A DNA stretch of 64,000 nt, from the NCBI GenBank assembly GCA_003583745.1, contig QXPY01000016.1:40114-104113 (forward strand), read 5' to 3'. Origin of the DNA: Rhodocyclales bacterium GT-UBC. GTDB lineage: Bacteria > Pseudomonadota > Gammaproteobacteria > Burkholderiales > Rhodocyclaceae. How positions within the stretch are numbered: position 1 is the first letter of the stretch; every line of letters starts with the position of its first letter. The notes under the pieces are model-generated. The model worked only from the letters and a program-made list of their open reading frames with translations. It did no database searches and was not told the origin of the DNA. Below, in pieces: positions 63,262 to 64,000 of the stretch. The position numbers and the translations under genes are program-made.

Positions 63262-63345
63262 GGCCGACTGTACGTTAGTCCAATAGACGCTCATCGCTGG
63301 AGCTTCTAGACTCGACCGCATTCCGTTAATGTAGTGGAGTCCGTC

Positions 63346-64000
63346 GTGTCCCAAGCCCCTGTAATTGCGATTGTCCGGTCGATCACCGGTGAAGCTTATG
63401 TCCGTGATGCACAAGGCGGCTTGCGGCGGCTCAAACTGGGCGATGTCATTCGGGAAGGCGAGACTGTTGCCGCAGCCAATGGCGCACAAGTCTTCCTGCA
63501 CCTGGCTGACGGGCGCGACATGACGATTCATCAGGGTGAAAGCGCCAAGCTGGATGCCGAAGTCGGTGGCAGTTTCAAGCCGGATGCAACCGATAGCGCT
63601 GTTGCCAATAATCGCCAGGGCTTCGAGAAAATCAGCAAGGCGCTCTCTGCCGGCGAGGATCTCGATACGTTGCTGGAAGATCCTGCTGCCGGTACGGCAA
63701 CAGCGAGTGGCAACGAAGGGCATACTTTCGTCGAATTGGTTCGCGTTGTCGAAACCCTGACCCCGCTTGATTTCCAGTATTCGACCACGGCAAGTTCATC
63801 GACCACGACGCTCCTGTCCGCCGCCGAAGTGACGCCAACCGCGACGCCCGAGCCGACGACCACGCCAGCCCCAACCGCGACGCCCGAGCCGACGACCACC
63901 CCGGCCCCGACCGCGACGCCCGAGCCGACGACCACGCCAGCCCCGACCGCGACGCCCGAGCCGACGACCACGCCAGCCCCAACCGCGACGCCCGAGCCGA
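63346..64000 (+). CDS. LapA-type giant adhesin, N-terminal part, cut by window end
   Basis: The frame opens at GTG 63346 (GGAG 6 bp upstream) and runs off the window; 218 residues are visible. Residues 1-145 match the retention module of LapA/BpfA-type adhesins (GEAYVRDAQGGLRRLKLGD, VFLHLADGRDMTIHQGE, LLEDPAAG, HTFVELVRVVETLTPLDFQY). A di-alanine at 114-115 followed by Gly (DPAAGT) fits the LapG protease site. From residue 163 a Thr/Pro repeat begins. Such adhesins have thousands of residues; the rest is outside the window. The preceding gene is 84 bp away without a terminator. Confidence 0.85.
   Translation, partial: MSQAPVIAIVRSITGEAYVRDAQGGLRRLKLGDVIREGETVAAANGAQVFLHLADGRDMTIHQGESAKLDAEVGGSFKPDATDSAVANNRQGFEKISKALSAGEDLDTLLEDPAAGTATASGNEGHTFVELVRVVETLTPLDFQYSTTASSSTTTLLSAAEVTPTATPEPTTTPAPTATPEPTTTPAPTATPEPTTTPAPTATPEPTTTPAPTATPEP
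63841..64000 (+). repeat. 36-bp tandem repeat encoding Thr/Pro-rich peptide
   Basis: Four full copies and a partial fifth of a 36-bp unit start at 63841, 63877, 63913, 63949 and 63985. Each encodes the peptide ATPEPTTTPAPT. Copies differ only at third positions (such as CCA/CCG, ACG/ACC). The array continues past the window. Near identity suggests recent duplication and possible length variation. Confidence 0.95.

Noticed and set aside
63322..63329. TCCGTTAA -10-like element before the adhesin, same as at flgM
   Set aside because: No -35 at the right 11-bp distance, and the start would overlap the ribosome site.
63531..63971. Long minus-strand frame with Gly/Val/Ala repeats
   Set aside because: It is the antisense shadow of the adhesin Thr/Pro repeat and has no ribosome site.

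Overview
The window looks like chromosome of a motile betaproteobacterium, most likely order Rhodocyclales (Dechloromonas/Azonexus type). This is inferred from the gene repertoire and order (exbB-exbD-lpxK-kdsB-adk, xseA-sodB, and flhF-flhG-fliA-motCD combined with FlrBC-type regulators); no rRNA or marker gene is present to confirm it. Both window ends cut genes: a chemoreceptor at the left and a giant adhesin at the right.

Positions 1-30,270: chemotaxis and the first half of a polar-type flagellar locus, mostly on the + strand. The order is MCP-cheR-cheD-cheB, a lone STAS-domain gene, cheV-cheV-cheY-cheZ-cheA, a terminator, flhB-flhA-flhF-flhG-fliA-motC-motD, flgN-flgM-flgA on the minus strand, flgBCDEFGHIJ, flgKL and an uncharacterised lipoprotein gene overlapping flgL. 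Positions 30,269-41,210, minus strand: fliFGHIJ, then fliKLMNOPQR. Positions 41,319-44,267, + strand: a NtrC-type two-component pair (flrB/flrC) and fliE. No flagellin, filament cap, cheW or FlrA-type master regulator lies in the window. Promoter-like sequences fit a sigma54-to-sigma28 hierarchy. Good -24/-12 elements precede flgB, fliE and fliK. Sigma28 elements (TAAAGTTT-N11-GCCGATAA type) precede flgM and flgK.

Positions 44,275-57,400: a ycgR-type c-di-GMP brake gene, a LysR regulator divergent from two tiny unknown genes, dinB with a LexA box on its start codon, sodB and xseA, an intergenic region with clustered DnaA boxes, exbB-exbD-lpxK-trm112-kdsB, and adk followed by a pyrophosphate-dependent phosphofructokinase and a K+-independent proton-pumping pyrophosphatase.

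Positions 57,400-64,000: the most interesting part. A compact operon with overlapping stops and starts encodes a LapB-type ABC exporter, a LapC-type membrane fusion protein, a LuxR-type regulator with a receiver lacking its phospho-acceptor, and a fusion of a GlcNAc-transferase-like domain with a SAM methyltransferase. It is followed by the start of a LapA-type adhesin that carries a retention module, a likely LapG cleavage site and a Thr/Pro repeat. A near-consensus sigma28 promoter sits in front of the exporter gene. This predicts that the adhesin export and modification system is switched on with the late flagellar genes.
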